Below, piece by piece: positions 8,294 to 16,873 of a DNA stretch of 64,000 bases. The notes beneath the pieces were generated by a model that was not told the origin of the DNA, searched no databases, and saw only the letters and a program-made list of their open reading frames with translations. Both the position numbers and the translations under genes were made by a program. Source of the DNA: Allgaiera indica (GTDB lineage Bacteria; Pseudomonadota; Alphaproteobacteria; Rhodobacterales; Rhodobacteraceae); assembly GCF_900106675.1 (NCBI RefSeq), contig NZ_FNOB01000007.1:1-64000 (forward strand). The letters are read 5' to 3'. Numbering within the stretch: position 1 is the stretch's first letter; every line of letters starts with the position of its first letter.

Positions 8294-9103
8294 GCGTCTG
8301 CGGCCAGATCGGCGTGATCCTGGATTTCGGCGCAGAACCGGTGCCATTCGCGCTCGTTCTGGATCGACAGCGGGACCGAGGCGCCATCCGCGGACTGAAA
8401 CACGCCATAAGGCGCGATGGTGGGATGGCTGAGGACGGCAAGGCGCCCGGGTCACGCCGCCATAGACATGCTGCAGATAGGGCACGTTCATCCAGTCGGC
8501 CAGCGCATGGAACAGGCTGACCGCGACATGGCGCCCGCGCCCGGTCGCCTGCCGCCCGATCAGCGCCCGCGACACCGCCTGATACACGGTCATGCTACAG
8601 GCGATATCGGCGACCGACACGCCCACGCGGGCCGGCCCGGCGGCATTGCCGGTAATCGCCGAAAGCCCCACCTCGGCCTGTACCAACAGGTCATAGGCCT
8701 CGAGGTCGCGGTAGGGGCCCTCGTCGCCATAGCCCGAAATCCATGCCGTGATCGGCCGCGGATAGGTGGCCCGAAGCTGCCCCTGCGCGAACCCCAGCCG
8801 CTCGATCGGACCGGGCGCGAGGTTCTGGATGAACACGTCGGCACGCGCCAGCATCGCCTCCAGCACGGCCCGGTCCCCGGGCGCGCGCAGATCAAGACAG
8901 ACGGATTCCTTGCCGCGGTTGAGCCAGACGAAATGGGCGCTCTGGCCCAGTACGGCCTGATCGTAGCGGCGGGCGAAGTCGCCCTCTTCGCGCTCGATCT
9001 TGATCACCCGCGCCCCGGCCTCGGCCAGCCGCGCCGGCAGATAGGGCGCCGCCACCGCCTGTTCGATCGAAACGACGAGAACACCTTCCAGATCGCTGGT
9101 CAT
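8285..9103 (-). pseudogene. CaiB/BaiF-family CoA-transferase, N-terminal fragment
   Basis: It starts at ATG 9103 (MTSDLEGVLVVSIEQAVAAP) and continues through the family motifs ARVIKIEREEGDFARRYD, LNRGKESVCLDLR and YDLLVQAEVGLSAITG. A single-base frameshift lies near 8449. After it the reading is IAPYGVFQSADG and IQNEREWHRFCAEI, up to the IS end at 8284. Such enzymes move CoA between carboxylic acids. Its neighbours (acyl-CoA dehydrogenase and MaoC dehydratase, divergent) suggest a former acyl-CoA pathway step. Frameshift plus IS make it a pseudogene. Confidence 0.85.
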
Positions 9104-9263
9104 GGCGCCGCCTCTCCGCTTGGCCCCGCGTGTCACCCTGGCACGGTGGGCGGGGCCAGGGAAATAGGCACCCAAAGCCGCGCAGGTGCTACGGCGCCGC
9201 CCCCGAGGGGGCACCTCCCGGACCCATGTGGGGTCTTCGGACCCGACACAGGGGGCACATCTG

Positions 9264-9313
9264 CTTTCATTGTTCCGAAAATACGCCGGGGGTGCAGGGG
9301 GCAGCGCCCCCAC
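9264..9313. repeat. Rhodobacteraceae-type extragenic repeat, copy 1
   Basis: An approximately 50-base element beginning CTTTCATTGTTC, then ATACGCCGGGGGTGCAGG, and ending with the dyad GGGGGC-AGC-GCCCCC. Near-identical copies occur at 54185-54235 (same orientation) and 59871-59924 (opposite orientation). All three are intergenic. It lies between the divergent CoA-transferase pseudogene and the acyl-CoA dehydrogenase. Confidence 0.8.
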
Positions 9314-9403
9314 CGCCGGATCCCGCCTTTCCCTCGCCGCGGCCAGCGGTTAGCCTCGCCCCGCACGCCCCCACCGCACGCCCAAGCCCGGAGCGATCCC
9401 CTG

Positions 9404-10573
9404 ATGCCCCTGCCCACCAGCGCCAGCACCGACCACGACGACTTGCGCGCAGCCCTGCGCGCGCTCTGCGCCGGGTTCCCCGACAGCTACCACCGCGACC
9501 ACGCCGCCGCCGGCACCTACCCCGAGGAATTCATCGCCGCGCTCACCCGCGACGGCTGGCTCGCCGCGATGATCCCCGAGGAATTCGGCGGCTCCGGCCT
9601 CGGCCTCACCGAAGCCTCGATCGTGATGGAGGAAATCAATCGCGGCGGCGGCAATGCGGGCCATTGCCACGGCCAGATGTACAACATGGGCACGCTCTTG
9701 CGGCACGGCTCGGACGAACAGAAGCGCCGCTACCTGCCGGGCATCGCCGCCGGCGAATTGCGTCTGCAAAGCATGGCGGTGACCGAACCCACCACCGGCA
9801 CCGACACGACAAAGCTGAAGACCGTGGCCCGGCGCCGGGGCGATCGCTACATCGTCAACGGCCAGAAGGTATGGATCAGCCGCATCGCCCATTCCGACCT
9901 GATGATCCTGCTGGCCCGCACCACGCCGATCGAACAGGTCGCGCGCAAGTCCCACGGCATGTCGGTCTTCATCGTCGATCTGCAACACGCCCTCGGGCAT
10001 GGGATGGAGATCCGCCCGATCCGCAACATGGTGGGCCACGAGACCTTCGAGGTGTTCTTCGAGGATCTGGAAATCCCGGCCGAGAACCTGATCGGGGAAG
10101 AGGGGCGCGGCTTTCGCTACATCCTCGACGGGCTGAATGCCGAGCGCACGCTGATCGCGGCCGAATGCATCGGCGACGGCTACTGGTTCATCGAACGCGC
10201 CCGCGCCTATGCCGGCGAACGCGTGGTCTTCGACCGCCCCATCGGCCAGAACCAGGGGGTGCAGTTCCCGCTGGCGCGCGCCTATGTCAACGTCGAGGCC
10301 GCCAGCCTGATGCGGTTCGAGGCCAGTCGCCGGTTCGACGCGGGCGAAGATTGCGGCGCGCAGGCGAACATGGCGAAACTCTTGGCCGCCGATGCCTCGT
10401 GGGAGGCCGCCAATGCCTGCCTGCAGATCCATGGCGGCTTTGGCTTCGCCGAGGAATACGATATCGAGCGCAAGTTCCGCGAGACCCGCCTCTATCAGGT
10501 GGCGCCGATCTCGACCAACCTGATCCTGAGCTATCTGGCCGAGCATGTGCTGGGCCTGCCACGCTCTTTCTGA
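9404..10573 (+). CDS. Acyl-CoA dehydrogenase family protein
   Basis: A 389-residue flavin-dependent acyl-CoA dehydrogenase. It has the N-terminal alpha-helical domain (EEFGGSGLGLTEASIVMEEI), the FAD-binding middle signature SMAVTEPTTGTDTTKLKT, and the C-terminal IHGGFGFAEEYDIERKFRE block. It would introduce the 2,3-double bond in an acyl-CoA; the chain is not deducible. The start ATG 9404 is chosen because homology begins there, although the frame is open far upstream. A MaoC-type dehydratase follows within 25 bases, and a broken CoA-transferase lies divergently upstream. Together they look like an acid activation, dehydrogenation and hydration route. Confidence 0.9.
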   Translation: MPLPTSASTDHDDLRAALRALCAGFPDSYHRDHAAAGTYPEEFIAALTRDGWLAAMIPEEFGGSGLGLTEASIVMEEINRGGGNAGHCHGQMYNMGTLLRHGSDEQKRRYLPGIAAGELRLQSMAVTEPTTGTDTTKLKTVARRRGDRYIVNGQKVWISRIAHSDLMILLARTTPIEQVARKSHGMSVFIVDLQHALGHGMEIRPIRNMVGHETFEVFFEDLEIPAENLIGEEGRGFRYILDGLNAERTLIAAECIGDGYWFIERARAYAGERVVFDRPIGQNQGVQFPLARAYVNVEAASLMRFEASRRFDAGEDCGAQANMAKLLAADASWEAANACLQIHGGFGFAEEYDIERKFRETRLYQVAPISTNLILSYLAEHVLGLPRSF

Positions 10574-10594
10574 GGCGCCGCGATGGGGGGAGGC

Positions 10595-11419
10595 ATGGAC
10601 GACCTGAACGATTGGCTCGGCCGCAAGCGTGAGGCGCATGATCTGGTGACCGAGCGGTTGGCGCGCGAATACCGGGTGACGACCGAGGCGATCCGCGGCG
10701 GCCACGATCTGATGCCGGGCCTGCACTGGTGCCTGGCGCCCGAAATCTACCCGGCGCGCGATCTGGGCCGTGACGGGCACCCGAAGCTGGGCCTTTTCCT
10801 GCCCGCTCCGGGCTTGCCGCGTCGGATGTGGGCGGGCGGGCGCATCGCCTATCACGGCGCGCTTGCGGTGGGCTGCGACGTGACCCGCCGCACCGAGATC
10901 ACCGATATCAGCTTCAAGCAGGGGCGCAGCGGGCGGCTGGCCTTCGTCGCGCTCACCCACCGCTATGAGGTCGCGGGAAAGACCCGCATCGAGGAACGCC
11001 ACGATATCGTCTACCGCGGGGACCCGGGCCCCGGCGCCCCGCCGCCGCCCGCGCCACCGAAGGCCGCACCCTGGCCCGGGGCCGAGGCGGTGCAGGTCAC
11101 CCCCGACGCTACGCTGCTGCTGCGCTATTCGGCGGCCAGCTTCAACGGCCACCGCATCCATTACGACCTGCCCTATGCGACCGGGGTGGAAGGCTATGGC
11201 GGGCTGGTCGTGCACGGGCCGCTGCAGGCGACCTGGATGCAGGTGCTGGCGACCCATCTGCTGGGGCGGCTGCCCACCGAATTCACCTATCGCGGGCTGA
11301 CGCCGCTGATCTGCGACCGTCCGGCGGCGGTCGAGGCGCGCGCGGACGCGGAGGGGCTGGAACTGCGGGTGCGCGATCTGGGGGCCGACGCGGTGACCAT
11401 GCAGGCCCGCGCGCGCTAG
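10595..11419 (+). CDS. MaoC/FAS1-like acyl-CoA dehydratase family protein
   Basis: A 274-residue double hot-dog protein of the FAS1-like dehydratase/HTD2 type, which includes mesaconyl-C4-CoA hydratase homologues. The N-terminal half has PGLHWCLAPEIYP and RRMWAGGRIAYHG. The C-terminal half has LLRYSAASFNGHRIHYDLPY with the Asn/His pair expected in the hydratase active site, and GLVVHGPLQATWM. The ATG at 10595 follows GGGGGGAGGC; an ATG at 10583 is the alternative. It probably hydrates the enoyl-CoA made by the preceding dehydrogenase. The natural substrate is unknown. Confidence 0.8.
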   Translation: MDDLNDWLGRKREAHDLVTERLAREYRVTTEAIRGGHDLMPGLHWCLAPEIYPARDLGRDGHPKLGLFLPAPGLPRRMWAGGRIAYHGALAVGCDVTRRTEITDISFKQGRSGRLAFVALTHRYEVAGKTRIEERHDIVYRGDPGPGAPPPPAPPKAAPWPGAEAVQVTPDATLLLRYSAASFNGHRIHYDLPYATGVEGYGGLVVHGPLQATWMQVLATHLLGRLPTEFTYRGLTPLICDRPAAVEARADAEGLELRVRDLGADAVTMQARAR

Positions 11420-11423
11420 CGGC

Positions 11424-11723
11424 TCAGCCCTTGGCCGAGATTTCCCTGGCGGTGACCAGCACCACCTTGTCGTCGAGGATCAGCTTGGCGATGCCGAAGA
11501 ACCGCGCGACCGCGTCGGATCCGTTGTGCAGATCCATCGCCGCGCGATCGGTGAAGCGTTCATAGGTGGTAAATAGGCAGGGATCGTCCACATCCTGCGA
11601 AATGTGGAACCCCAGGGTGCCCGGCTCGTGCGCCTGCACATGCGCGGCCACGTCCAGAAGCGCCCGGCGCATCACGTCCTGCGTGCCCTCGCGGGCGCGG
11701 ATCACGGCGGTAATCGTCAGCAT
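11424..11723 (-). CDS. Putative quinol/antibiotic-biosynthesis monooxygenase (ABM domain) protein
   Basis: A 99-residue ABM-fold protein: MLTITAVIRAREG start, HVQAHEPGTLGFHISQD core and FTTYERFTDRAAMDLHN. Such ferredoxin-like dimers include YgiN-type quinol monooxygenases. Many are uncharacterised, so the reaction here is unknown. It is the last gene on the minus strand of the amide cluster, 95 bases after the amidase, and its end nearly meets the convergent dehydratase gene (5-base gap). Confidence 0.7.
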   Translation of the reverse strand: MLTITAVIRAREGTQDVMRRALLDVAAHVQAHEPGTLGFHISQDVDDPCLFTTYERFTDRAAMDLHNGSDAVARFFGIAKLILDDKVVLVTAREISAKG

Positions 11724-11818
11724 GACGCGCTTCCTTGTCAGGGGGGCGGGGTCAGGGGGCGAGGTCGGGGGGCAGGGGCGGGAACGGCTGCCCGGGCGGG
11801 CCGGGCAGCCGGAAGGGA

Positions 11819-13333
11819 TCAGAACTTGGTCCAGTCGCCGAGGGCCTCGAAGGCGGCGGCGGCCTGATAGATCGTGGCCTCGGCATAGTCGCGCCCGACC
11901 AGCATCAAGCCCACCGGCAGCCCGTCGGACAGGCCGCAAGGCACCGACATCGCCGGATGGCCGGTCACGTCGAAGGGGCTGGTGGCGTTGGTCATCTCGA
12001 AGGCGCGCATGATGATCTCTTCCAGCGGCGCGTCCTTCTCCGGCAGCTTGGTGGCGACGCAGGGCAGGGTGGGCATCAACAGCAGATCATACTGCCCGAA
12101 CAGCGCATCATAGGCGGCCTTGGCCTGGATCGCCACGTTGCGCGACTTGGCGTAGTAGCGGCCGCGATAGTGCGACAGCCCCCATTGGCCGACCAGCATG
12201 CAGATCTTCAGCGTCTGCGACAGATCATCGGCCTTCTCGCGCCAGGTCGCATGGGCATCCAGCAGGCCCACGTCATACTGGCCCTTCCAGTTGAAGCCCA
12301 TGCCGTTGCCATGCATCATCTGGGCGGTGAAACCTTCCAGCGTGATCGGGTTCCACGCCGCCAGCGCGATCAGATGCTCGGGCAGCGACACCTCAGAGAC
12401 CGAGGCGCCCTCGTCGGCCAGCATCTGGGCCCCCGCGCGCACCTTGTCGGCCACGCCGGGCTGCATGTTGGGCAGCTCGAACCCTTCCTTCAGCATGCCG
12501 ATCTTCAGGCCCTTCGCGCCCTTCGACAGCGCCTCGGTATAGGGCGCGGTCTGGGGCGCGTATTGGCGCGGGTCCAGACCGTCGGCGCCGGCGATCACCT
12601 CCAACAGCAGGGCGTTGTCGGCCACGGTCGCGGTCATCGGGCCGGTGTGGTCGATGGTGTTCTCGATCGGCATCACGCCGGTGTAGGGCACCAGGCCATG
12701 CGTGGGCTTCATGCCGTAGATCCCGCAATAGGACGCGGGAATGCGGATCGAGCCGCCCTGATCGCCGCCGATCGCCATGTCGACCTCACCCGCCGCCACC
12801 AGCGCCGCGCTGCCCGAGGACGACCCGCCCGCCGAATAGCCCATCTTGCGCGGGTTGTGCACCGGCGCCGGATCCGAGGTGTGGCTGCCGCCCGACAGGC
12901 AGAAATGCTCACACGTCGCCTTGCCCAGGATGGTGGCGCCCGCATCCAGCATGCGTGTCACGATGGTGGCGTCGGCGGAGGGGACGAAGCCTTCCAGCGT
13001 GGTCGAGCCGTTCATCATCGGCACGCCCGCCAGCGCCACGTTGTCCTTCAGCACCACGGTCTTTCCGGCAAGCTTGCCCTCGGGCGCGCCCTTGACTTCG
13101 CTCTTGCAGGCCCAGGCGTTGTAGGGGTTGTCGGCGGGGGCGGGCTTGGCGCCCGGGGTGCGCGGATAGGTGACCGCCGGCATCGGGTTGGGCAGTTCGT
13201 CGATCACGTCGTACATGTCGAACATGCCGCCCATCAGGGCATGATATTCGGCGGCTTCCTCGTGCGACATGTGCAGATGCAGCGACTGTGCCAGGGCAAC
13301 GACATCGTCAACGGTTGGACGGGTAATGGACAT
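11819..13333 (-). CDS. Amidase (amidase-signature family)
   Basis: A 504-residue amidase with the Ser-cisSer-Lys triad: Lys96 (VVLKDNVA), Ser171 (YSAGGSSSG) and nucleophile Ser195 ([11 protein letters not shown]). The spacings of 75 and 24 residues are the family norm. It hydrolyses a carboxamide to acid and ammonia in the cytoplasm. The position directly downstream of an amide/urea-type ABC importer, in the same orientation, argues for catabolism of an imported amide. The length and the N-terminal alpha-helical extension resemble Rhodococcus-type amidases. The exact substrate cannot be read from sequence. Confidence 0.9.
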   Translation of the reverse strand: MSITRPTVDDVVALAQSLHLHMSHEEAAEYHALMGGMFDMYDVIDELPNPMPAVTYPRTPGAKPAPADNPYNAWACKSEVKGAPEGKLAGKTVVLKDNVALAGVPMMNGSTTLEGFVPSADATIVTRMLDAGATILGKATCEHFCLSGGSHTSDPAPVHNPRKMGYSAGGSSSGSAALVAAGEVDMAIGGDQGGSIRIPASYCGIYGMKPTHGLVPYTGVMPIENTIDHTGPMTATVADNALLLEVIAGADGLDPRQYAPQTAPYTEALSKGAKGLKIGMLKEGFELPNMQPGVADKVRAGAQMLADEGASVSEVSLPEHLIALAAWNPITLEGFTAQMMHGNGMGFNWKGQYDVGLLDAHATWREKADDLSQTLKICMLVGQWGLSHYRGRYYAKSRNVAIQAKAAYDALFGQYDLLLMPTLPCVATKLPEKDAPLEEIIMRAFEMTNATSPFDVTGHPAMSVPCGLSDGLPVGLMLVGRDYAEATIYQAAAAFEALGDWTKF

Positions 13334-13408
13334 GGGATATCCTTCCTAATGGATCTAGGTTGCTTCAGGTCGAATTTTCGGTCGGGTCAGGCGCCGGGCG
13401 CCGCAGGG

Positions 13409-14110
13409 TCAGATTGCGCCCATGCCGGCCTGCCCCGAGAGAAGTTCCTCGCGTCCGGCCTCGCCGGTGATGCGCCCCTTCTGGATCTTCAGGATCCGGT
13501 CGGAGAGCGAGGTGATGAATTCGAGGTTCTGCTCGACCGCCACCAGCGACAGGCTCCAGCGTTTTTTCAGCGCCAGCAGCGTCTCGATCATTTCCTCGAT
13601 GATCGACGGCTGGATGCCTTCGGTCGGCTCGTCCAGCAGCACCAGCTTCGGCTTGGTGCACAGACACCGCGCCAGCGCCAGAAGCTGCTGCTCGCCGCCC
13701 GAAAGCGCGCCGCCGCGGCGATCGAGCAGCGGGGTGAGGCGGGGGAAATCCTCCAGCACAGCCTCGATCACCGAAAGGTCCTCGGACCGCGCGGCGGCCA
13801 GACCCATGCGCAGGTTGTCGTGGACCGAGAGGTCGGGGAAGATCTCTCGCCCCTGCGGCACCAGCCCGATGCCCATTCGCGCCCGTTCATGCGCGCGCTT
13901 GCGGGTGATGTCGGTGCCCAGAAAGGCGACGCGGCCACCGGTGGCCGGCAACTGCCCCATCAGGCTGCGCAGAAGCGTGGTCTTGCCCATGCCGTTGTGG
14001 CCCAGGATGCCAAGATATTCGCCCTCGGCCATGGTCATCGTCACGCCGGCCAGGATCGGGATCCGCCCGTAGCCCGCGCGCAGGTCGCTTACCTCCAGCA
14101 GGGTATTCAT
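13409..14110 (-). CDS. urtE: ABC transporter ATP-binding protein, UrtE/LivF type
   Basis: A 233-residue ATPase with Walker A GHNGMGKTT, signature ALSGGEQQLLALARCL, Walker B LVLLDEPTEGI and the UrtE/LivF-like end. It energises uptake with UrtD and the UrtBC membrane pair. It overlaps urtD by 4 bases, showing translational coupling. The five-gene set is closest in layout to urea (Urt) and short-chain amide (FmdDEF) importers. With an amidase at its end, amide import is more likely than urea; this is an inference. Confidence 0.85.
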   Translation of the reverse strand: MNTLLEVSDLRAGYGRIPILAGVTMTMAEGEYLGILGHNGMGKTTLLRSLMGQLPATGGRVAFLGTDITRKRAHERARMGIGLVPQGREIFPDLSVHDNLRMGLAAARSEDLSVIEAVLEDFPRLTPLLDRRGGALSGGEQQLLALARCLCTKPKLVLLDEPTEGIQPSIIEEMIETLLALKKRWSLSLVAVEQNLEFITSLSDRILKIQKGRITGEAGREELLSGQAGMGAI

Positions 14111-14835
14111 GCCGCCACCTTCTTGCCCAGATAGATGTCACGCACCCGCGGGTCGGCAAGCACGGCCTCGACGCTGTCTTCCATCAGCACGCGGCCACGA
14201 TGGAACACGGTGACCGTCTTGGCGATCTGGCGGATGAATTCCATGTCATGTTCCACCACCACGATCGCGCGGGTGCGGTTGATATCGTGGATGATCTGGG
14301 CGGTGCGGTAGGTTTCCTCATCCGTCATGCCGGCGGCGGGTTCGTCCAGCAGGATCAGTTCCGGCTTCGCCGCCAGCACGGTGCCGATCTCGACCCATTG
14401 GCGCTGGCCGTGCGACAGCGTGCCGACGATGCTTTCGGCCACATCCGTCAGACGGGTGAGTTCGAGGATCTCGTCCACACTGCGCAGCAATTCCTTCGGC
14501 ATCGACTTGCGCCGCGCCGCCAGCCAGAAATGTTCGCGCACGGAGAGGCCGTTGAAGACATTGGGCACCTGCGTCTTGATGCCGATGCCCATGCGCGCGA
14601 TCTGATGCGGCAGCTTGCCGGCGATCTCCTGGCCGCGGAACCGGATCGTGCCCGAGGTCGGGATCTGCTGGCCGGTGAGCGATTTGAAGAAGGTGCTCTT
14701 GCCGGCGCCGTTGGGGCCGATCAGGCAGCGCAGCTCCATCTCTCGCAGGCGGAAGGTGATGTCGTCATTGGCGACGACGCCGCCGAAGCGCATGGTCAGG
14801 TGCTCGGTCTCGATCAGGGGGACGGGATCGGTCAT
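14107..14835 (-). CDS. urtD: ABC transporter ATP-binding protein, UrtD/LivG type
   Basis: A 242-residue ATPase with Walker A GPNGAGKST, signature TLSHGQRQWVEIG and Walker B LILLDEPAAGM. The TLSHGQRQW variant of the signature is typical of UrtD rather than LivG. It pairs with the neighbouring UrtE-like ATPase. The gene follows urtC after one base and overlaps urtE. Confidence 0.87.
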   Translation of the reverse strand: MTDPVPLIETEHLTMRFGGVVANDDITFRLREMELRCLIGPNGAGKSTFFKSLTGQQIPTSGTIRFRGQEIAGKLPHQIARMGIGIKTQVPNVFNGLSVREHFWLAARRKSMPKELLRSVDEILELTRLTDVAESIVGTLSHGQRQWVEIGTVLAAKPELILLDEPAAGMTDEETYRTAQIIHDINRTRAIVVVEHDMEFIRQIAKTVTVFHRGRVLMEDSVEAVLADPRVRDIYLGKKVAA

Positions 14836-14836
14836 G

Positions 14837-15892
14837 TCACTTGCTCCCCAGGGGTTGGGCCGGCGGCACGGTCGTATCGGGTTGCGGCGCGGCGGGGCGG
14901 CGGGCGCGGTGCAGCGCCTCGCGCGCCAGGTGGCGCAGCGTCGGCACCAGGCCCCTGGGCAGCATCAGCACGAAGATCAGCAGCACCGCGCCCAGCACCA
15001 GGTTCGCGTTCACCACCTGCTGGGAACCGATCGAAGAGATGATGTATTCGATCAGCACCGCGCCGATCACCGGCCCCAGCAGCGTGCCGAGGCCGCCCAC
15101 GGTGACCCAGATGATGATCTGCGCCGACAGCGACAGGCTGAACACGTTGGGGCTGACGAAGGCGCCCCAGTTGACGTAAAGCGCGCCCGCCAGCCCCGCG
15201 ATCGCGCCGCCGATGGTGAAGGCCAGAAGCTTGATCAGCCGCGGATCGTAGCCCAGCAGCGAGGCGCGGGTTTCGTTCTCTTTCACCGCCACGACGACGC
15301 GCCCGAACCCGCCTGCCAGGATCACCCGCAGCAGACAATAGACCGCGACCAGCGCGCCGGCGGTGACATACCAGCCCTGTTCGGGGTAAAGCGGCGCCTG
15401 TGGGTTGAAGGGCATGTTGAAGGTCGGCACGGCGGGCATCCCGTTGAAGCCGCCCAGCTGGGCGCTGCCGATATGGTATTCCTGCCCGGAGGTCGAGTTC
15501 GCCACGTTGAACAGGATCAGCGTGACGGTCAGGGTGATCACACCGAAATAGACGTCCGAGATCCGGCCATAGAAGGTGAAGTACCCCAGCATCGCGGCAA
15601 ACAGCGACGGCACCAGCACCGCCATCACGATCGCGGGGGTGGAATCCTGGAAGTTCACCGCCGTCACCGCATAGGCATAGGCGCCCAGGCCGAAAAAGGC
15701 GGTCTGGCCGAAGGACAGGATCCCGCCGAAGCCCCAGATGAAGGCCAGCGACAGCGCCAGCACCGCCATCGAGGCAAACAGCGTCAGCTGCATCACGGTG
15801 AAGATCTGCACATAGCCCGGCACCAGCGCGATCGCCACGATCACGATCGCCAGCGCGGCCAGTTGCAGCCCAAGGGCGGTCTTCGCGGTCAT
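14837..15892 (-). CDS. urtC: ABC transporter permease, UrtC/LivM type
   Basis: A 351-residue inner-membrane permease with about ten hydrophobic helices. The LivM/UrtC signature FGGILSFGQTAFFGLGAYAY is near the N-terminus and the cytoplasmic coupling loop VVAVKENETRASLLGYDP near the middle. Its first codon overlaps the last of urtB. The polar C-terminal tail (HRARRPAAPQPD) is probably cytoplasmic. Confidence 0.88.
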   Translation of the reverse strand: MTAKTALGLQLAALAIVIVAIALVPGYVQIFTVMQLTLFASMAVLALSLAFIWGFGGILSFGQTAFFGLGAYAYAVTAVNFQDSTPAIVMAVLVPSLFAAMLGYFTFYGRISDVYFGVITLTVTLILFNVANSTSGQEYHIGSAQLGGFNGMPAVPTFNMPFNPQAPLYPEQGWYVTAGALVAVYCLLRVILAGGFGRVVVAVKENETRASLLGYDPRLIKLLAFTIGGAIAGLAGALYVNWGAFVSPNVFSLSLSAQIIIWVTVGGLGTLLGPVIGAVLIEYIISSIGSQQVVNANLVLGAVLLIFVLMLPRGLVPTLRHLAREALHRARRPAAPQPDTTVPPAQPLGSK

Positions 15893-16758
15893 TACAATTG
15901 CCCCTTGAAGAAGCGCCCCGAGATCCCCTGGGGCAGCAGGCGGATCAGCACGATCGCCGTGGTGAAGACGATGACCTGCCCGTAGACCGGCGTTGTCAGA
16001 TAGGATCCGATCTGGTCGATCGTGCCGAACAGCGACGCGGCCGAGATCGTTCCGCTGATGATCGAGGCGCCACCGCCCACCACGGTGATGAAGGCCTTGG
16101 CGACATAGGCCGCGCCCATGCCCGGGGTGATGCCTGCGACCGGCGCGATCAGCCCGCCGGCAAGCCCCGTCAGCGCGGCGCCCGCGGCGAAGGTCAGCAT
16201 GTAGACACGATCCGGGTTGATCCCCAGCGCCGCCGACATCCCCGGGTTCTGCATCGTGGCCCGCGCGATCAGCCCGAAGCGGGTAAAGCGCATCACCGCA
16301 AAGACGATGGCCATCACCACCACCGCCATCGCCGCGATGAACAGGTTATAGTAGCTCGAACTGTATTGCCCGACCGAGAACCCGCCCAGTGGCGTCTGCA
16401 CGCCCTTGATCGTGTTGCCGAAGATCGTGGTGACGATCCCGGTGATCAACAGGCTCAGCCCCCATGTGGCCAGCATGGAATCGATCAGCCGACCATAGAG
16501 ATGCCGGATCAGCAGCCGCTCGATCACCAGCCCGGCGACACCGACGAAGACCGGAGAGATCACCAGCATCGAGATCCAGATGTTCACCCCGGCGTTGGTC
16601 GAGACCACGGTGGCATAGGCGCCCAGCATGATGAATTCGCCATGCGCAAGATTCACGATCTTCATCATCCCGAAGATGATCGCCAGCCCCACGCAAAGCA
16701 GGAAAAGAGAGGCCACGCCATTCAACGCGTTCAGCCCAAGTATCAGGTAGATATCCAT
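15892..16758 (-). CDS. urtB: ABC transporter permease, UrtB/LivH type
   Basis: A 288-residue permease with the LivH/UrtB hallmark GMMKIVNLAHGEFIMLGAYA and the coupling loop RFGLIARATMQNPGMSAALG. I chose ATG 16758 (MDIYLILGLNALNG), because the eight codons before it are not hydrophobic. It lacks the long N-terminal periplasmic domain of many cyanobacterial UrtB proteins, matching the shorter amide/branched-chain type. It sits about 115 bases after the binding-protein gene, with a hairpin between them. Confidence 0.87.
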   Translation of the reverse strand: MDIYLILGLNALNGVASLFLLCVGLAIIFGMMKIVNLAHGEFIMLGAYATVVSTNAGVNIWISMLVISPVFVGVAGLVIERLLIRHLYGRLIDSMLATWGLSLLITGIVTTIFGNTIKGVQTPLGGFSVGQYSSSYYNLFIAAMAVVVMAIVFAVMRFTRFGLIARATMQNPGMSAALGINPDRVYMLTFAAGAALTGLAGGLIAPVAGITPGMGAAYVAKAFITVVGGGASIISGTISAASLFGTIDQIGSYLTTPVYGQVIVFTTAIVLIRLLPQGISGRFFKGQL

Positions 16759-16832
16759 CGTCGGTGCCCCTTGCCCGCGCATGTCCCCGCTTCGGTCCGC
16801 CCCGGCCGCGGCGGGCTGCTCGGGCGGGATTG

Positions 16833-16857
16833 GGCGGCCCCGAACCCCGGGGCCGCC
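16833..16857 (-). terminator. Hairpin between binding-protein and permease genes (attenuator-like)
   Basis: A perfect 9-bp stem GGCGGCCCC/GGGGCCGCC with a 7-base loop, between urtA and urtB. No T-run follows. It is better read as an mRNA-stabilising or partial-termination structure than as a full terminator. Confidence 0.5.
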
Positions 16858-16873
16858 GCTTGGCTTGCGCCGT

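Noticed and set aside
6626-8317. A 563-codon plus-strand frame opposite the IS110 transposase.
   Set aside because: It is antisense to a full-length DEDD transposase and merges with the IS3 orfB remnant only by chance frame continuity.
9133-9430. Small frames encoding PPAPPAYF-type or PLHPRRIFGTMKA-type peptides near 9264, 54185 and 59871.
   Set aside because: They are translations of the extragenic repeat on either strand, not genes.
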